Assembly: GCA_964580655.1 (NCBI GenBank)
Contig: CAZOMR010000144.1
Location: forward strand, 1 to 8,555
DNA: 8,555 bases
Direction: 5' to 3'
DNA from: CAZOMR01 sp964580655
GTDB taxonomy: Bacteria > RBG-13-61-14 > CAZOMR01
Below the pieces are notes generated by a model. It ran no database searches. It was given only the letters and a program-made list of their open reading frames with translations, and had not been told where the DNA came from. The position numbers and the translations under genes are program-made. Of the stretch, positions 6,757-8,555 are shown in pieces (the first letter of the stretch is position 1; each line of letters begins with the position of its first letter).

Positions 6757-8106
6757 ATGGCCCTTGATAATAACCGCAGCGAGCTAAGAAGAATCTGGAC
6801 CATTGCCTGGCCCGCAAGTATCTCATTCCTCCTTTTTACCGCGCTCAACCTGGTTGACATGAAGTGGATCGGGTTTCTCGGTACAGAGCCGGTTGCCGCG
6901 GTCAGCCTGTGCGGGAACATCATCTCGGTCATCTTTGGACTGACCGGCATACTCTACACAGGAACACTTGCACTGATCGCCCGGTTCATCGGGGCCAAAG
7001 ATGATTCAAGCTCCGCGAATTCCCTTGCTCACGCCCTGTTCCTGGGGGGACTGCTCGGAGTCATCCTGGCAGTGGGAGGATGGCTCGGAACACCGGCCCT
7101 GATCGGATTCTTCCAGCTTGAGCCGCAGGTGCACGACTATGCGGTCATCTACATGCGGCTGATATTTATCTTCTTCATGGTAATCAGTTGTAGCACTCCG
7201 CTCTGGTCAGCCTTCATGGCCGCCGGAGATACCAGGACTCCCCTGATGTTGAGTGTGGTCGTAGTGCTGGTGAACGCGGTGCTGGACCCGGTTTTTATTT
7301 TCGACCGGGGAGAGATGCTGGTCGGGTTCTTCGGGTGGGGAGTCGTGGGCGCGGCGCTGGCCACACTGATCTCGGAAACCATGGGCACCGGGATACTTTT
7401 TGCGCTCATGTTCACCCGCCGCTTTCCAGCCGCGCGGCCCCGGTTCTCCAGCCTTGAGCCCAGGGAAATGTGGAGAATCTTGAAGATAGGTATTCCGGCA
7501 AGCATCGCCATGATCTCCAGGCCTTTGAGCACCGTCATCCTTCAAAAAATCCTGGCCATGTTCGGCTCCGGACCACTCGCAGGGTTCGGAATAGGGCTGA
7601 GGTGGATCGGCCTGAATTGGATATTCTTCGGCGGAATGGGAGTCGCGGTCTCAGCGCTCACAGGCCAGTACCTGGGCTCCAAAGAGCCGGAACGCGCGGA
7701 TAGAATGGTGAGAAAGGGCCTGGTTGTCGGGTTAATCTTCCAGTGCCTGTCCAGCTTTATATACTTCGTGTACGCGCCTGAGCTGGTGGCTTTCATGGAA
7801 GACTCCCGCGGAACAGTAGAGGCCGGAGCCGCGTTCATGCGATGGGTGTCCGTGAGCTTTTTCTTCTCATCACTCGGCGGAATAGCAGGCGCGGCCATGG
7901 CCGGGGCAGGGGACACAAGGCCGGTCATGGTCATATCCATCCTTGCAAACTGGATACTCAAACTGCCACTGGCTTGGGCCCTGGCACTACCATTCGGAAT
8001 GGGAGTGAACGGAATATGGCAGGCTATGTTCTACTCTCTCGTGTTCGAGGGTGCGGCCATGCTCTACTGGTATCGGAAGGGAACCTGGAAAACAAAAAAA
8101 GTCTAA
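6757..8106 (+). CDS. MATE-family multidrug/cation antiporter
   Basis: An inner-membrane efflux protein of the multidrug and toxic compound extrusion family, which expels cationic or aromatic compounds in exchange for Na+ or H+. The substrate cannot be told from sequence. At 449 residues it has the usual length, with about 12 hydrophobic segments in two homologous lobes. The first begins IAWPASISFLLFTALNLVDMKWIG. Each lobe carries the family's GDT motif: FMAAGDTRTP (about 153-162) followed by VLVNAVLDPVFIF, and AMAGAGDTRP (about 380-389) followed by ILANWILKLPLAWAL. The short basic N terminus is normal. The ATG lies 9 nt after the TPR stop in a C-rich stretch with no Shine-Dalgarno, suggesting translation coupled to the upstream gene. 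The nearest purine run (GGGAAAG, about 6738-6744) is 12 nt away. Family assignment is firm; the subfamily (NorM, DinF or other) is not. Confidence 0.94.
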   Translation: MALDNNRSELRRIWTIAWPASISFLLFTALNLVDMKWIGFLGTEPVAAVSLCGNIISVIFGLTGILYTGTLALIARFIGAKDDSSSANSLAHALFLGGLLGVILAVGGWLGTPALIGFFQLEPQVHDYAVIYMRLIFIFFMVISCSTPLWSAFMAAGDTRTPLMLSVVVVLVNAVLDPVFIFDRGEMLVGFFGWGVVGAALATLISETMGTGILFALMFTRRFPAARPRFSSLEPREMWRILKIGIPASIAMISRPLSTVILQKILAMFGSGPLAGFGIGLRWIGLNWIFFGGMGVAVSALTGQYLGSKEPERADRMVRKGLVVGLIFQCLSSFIYFVYAPELVAFMEDSRGTVEAGAAFMRWVSVSFFFSSLGGIAGAAMAGAGDTRPVMVISILANWILKLPLAWALALPFGMGVNGIWQAMFYSLVFEGAAMLYWYRKGTWKTKKV

Positions 8107-8122
8107 TCCACCAAAATATTAC

Positions 8123-8190
8123 ACCGCAGAGAACGCAGAGAAGAAAATTTTTATCCACAGATTACGCAGATTACGCAGAGAAATGCAAAG
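8123..8190. repeat. Degenerate direct-repeat block (CGCAGAGAA / ACAGATTACGCAGA units)
   Basis: Two unit types alternate. CGCAGAGAA-like units occur at about 8125-8142 and again near 8175-8183. GATTACGCAGA units occur at 8160-8170 and, overlapping, ATTACGCAGAG at 8170-8180. Read on the plus strand the block encodes the tell-tale peptide STDYADYAEK, which often turns up as spurious protein tails in metagenome assemblies. The spacing is irregular and the copies imperfect, which argues against a CRISPR array. Function is unknown; it may be a dispersed intergenic repeat family. Confidence 0.75.
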
Positions 8191-8236
8191 AAAAAAATAA
8201 TTAAATCTAAAAACAGAGCGCAAAGTCTTTGTCTAA

Positions 8237-8261
8237 CCCGCCATTGCGAAGCAAGGGTGGG
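8237..8261. repeat. Imperfect hairpin (CCCGCC-A-TTGC / GCAA-G-GGTGGG)
   Basis: CCCGCC (8237-8242) pairs with GGTGGG (8256-8261) using one G-U pair. TTGC (8244-8247) pairs with GCAA (8251-8254) around a GAA loop, with one A-G mismatch between the two stems. No T-run follows on either strand, so it is unlikely to be a simple terminator. It may be a repeat-family palindrome. Confidence 0.5.
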
Positions 8262-8296
8262 AATACTCAAACCTCAGGCCTCACACCTATTGAATT

Positions 8297-8312
8297 CACA
8301 GATTATGCAGAT
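8297..8312. repeat. Separate copy of the CACAGATTACGCAGAT unit
   Basis: CACAGATTATGCAGAT here matches 8156-8171 at 15 of 16 positions (one C-to-T change). It is followed by further decayed-looking relatives (GGATTACTCAGAT at about 8325-8337). This shows the repeat family is scattered across the intergenic region rather than confined to one block. Confidence 0.6.
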
Positions 8313-8360
8313 CGAAGATCCGGAGGATTACTCAGATAATTTCCAGGCCGATCCCATACG

Positions 8361-8392
8361 GGAGAGGCATACCTCGCTCCACCGCAAGGTGG
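8361..8392. repeat. Two adjacent short hairpins, one with a GCAA tetraloop
   Basis: GGAGAGG (8361-8367) can pair with CCT and CTCC (8372-8380, two-nt bulge) around CATA. The neighbouring CCACC-GCAA-GGTGG (8379-8392) is a perfect 5-bp stem closed by a GNRA-type tetraloop. The two overlap at 8379-8380, so they may be alternatives. Whether they form in RNA is unknown. Confidence 0.4.
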
Positions 8393-8478
8393 TGAACTAA
8401 ATTCTGAACTATCTTTTCATCTTCCCCAAAAATTTTCAACGCGCCGCTTTCAACTCCTCTCAACACCTTTAAAATGTC

Positions 8479-8499
8479 GGGCGACTCCACGAGTCGCCC
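8479..8499. repeat. Perfect 9-bp inverted repeat with 3-nt loop
   Basis: GGGCGACTC (8479-8487) and GAGTCGCCC (8491-8499) are exact reverse complements separated by CAC. Stem GC content is high. It lacks a downstream T-run in either direction (the minus strand continues GACATTTTAAAG), so terminator function is doubtful. It resembles REP-type palindromes found between genes. I recall similar GGGCGACTC-type palindromes in many environmental genomes but cannot verify that here. Confidence 0.65.
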
Positions 8500-8555
8500 A
8501 TACAAAGGGCATTAGGGCACATCATTTAATGCATCAAATCTACAAGGGTGAAGGG

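Larger units (their letters stand above)
8107..8555. other. Intergenic region without a convincing gene; repeats and hairpins
   Basis: This stretch follows the MATE stop to the window edge. It contains degenerate direct repeats (8123-8190 and 8297-8312), an AT-rich patch (about 8190-8216), and at least three potential hairpins (8237-8261, 8361-8392, 8479-8499). No hairpin is followed by a T-run on either strand, so no factor-independent terminator is apparent for the MATE transcript. The only noteworthy reading frame is a 59-codon open stretch on the minus strand (8335-8511, TGA at 8332-8334), unrecognised and of doubtful reality. Confidence 0.7.

Noticed and set aside
3757..8106. TPR plus MATE genes as a novel defence or secretion system
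   Set aside because: There is no nuclease, NTPase, effector, toxin or secretion ATPase in the window. Adjacency and coupling alone do not support a system claim beyond co-expression.
7842..8204. 120-codon plus-strand frame overlapping the end of the MATE gene and the repeat block
   Set aside because: Most of it is out of frame inside the MATE gene and the rest is the repeat-derived STDYADYAEK peptide, which is translated intergenic repeat rather than a protein.
8123..8312. CRISPR array
   Set aside because: Units are short (9-16 nt), imperfect, partly overlapping and irregularly spaced, with no unique spacers of constant length and no cas genes.
8237..8499. Rho-independent terminators for the MATE transcript
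   Set aside because: The hairpins here lack a following T-run on either strand and the closest is about 130 nt past the stop codon.

Overview
The window is bacterial chromosome, probably from an uncultivated Gram-negative-type lineage known mostly from metagenomes. The evidence for this is a compact gap-pgk-tpiA-secG operon, a very large exported TPR protein, near-consensus sigma70-type promoters, and intergenic repeats of the 'cacagattacgcagat / cgcagagaacgcagag' kind. I recall such repeats from Omnitrophota, Desulfobacterota, Nitrospirota and Planctomycetota assemblies. The phylum is inference; no 16S rRNA or other phylogenetic marker is present.

Left half, minus strand (3713 down to 1): a strong promoter at 3686-3713 drives gap (glyceraldehyde-3-phosphate dehydrogenase), pgk (phosphoglycerate kinase), tpiA (triosephosphate isomerase), secG (Sec translocon subunit) and a tRNA-Leu(GAG). 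A further gene has only its first codons inside the left edge. The three enzymes are consecutive steps of lower glycolysis/gluconeogenesis. A second promoter at 609-637 can express secG, the tRNA and the edge gene independently. The tRNA lies 6 nt after the secG stop and about 10 nt before the next gene's ribosome binding site, so it must be cut out of a longer transcript.

Right half, plus strand (3734 to 8106): a promoter back-to-back with the gap promoter drives a two-gene unit. The first gene encodes a roughly 980-residue exported protein built almost entirely of tetratricopeptide-type helical repeats. The second, 9 nt later, encodes a MATE-family multidrug/cation antiporter that has no visible Shine-Dalgarno sequence. 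The TPR protein has no recognisable catalytic domain and its specific role is unknown.

Right end (8107-8555): about 450 nt without a convincing gene. It holds degenerate direct repeats and a series of short hairpins, including a 9-bp perfect palindrome. A 59-codon open frame on the minus strand may be chance or a gene remnant.

I see no CRISPR array, defence system, transposase or phage gene, and the core of the window is housekeeping. The points most worth following up are the tRNA embedded in the glycolytic/secG operon, the divergent promoter pair that fixes the TPR gene's start, the uncharacterised TPR-MATE pair, and the intergenic repeat cluster.
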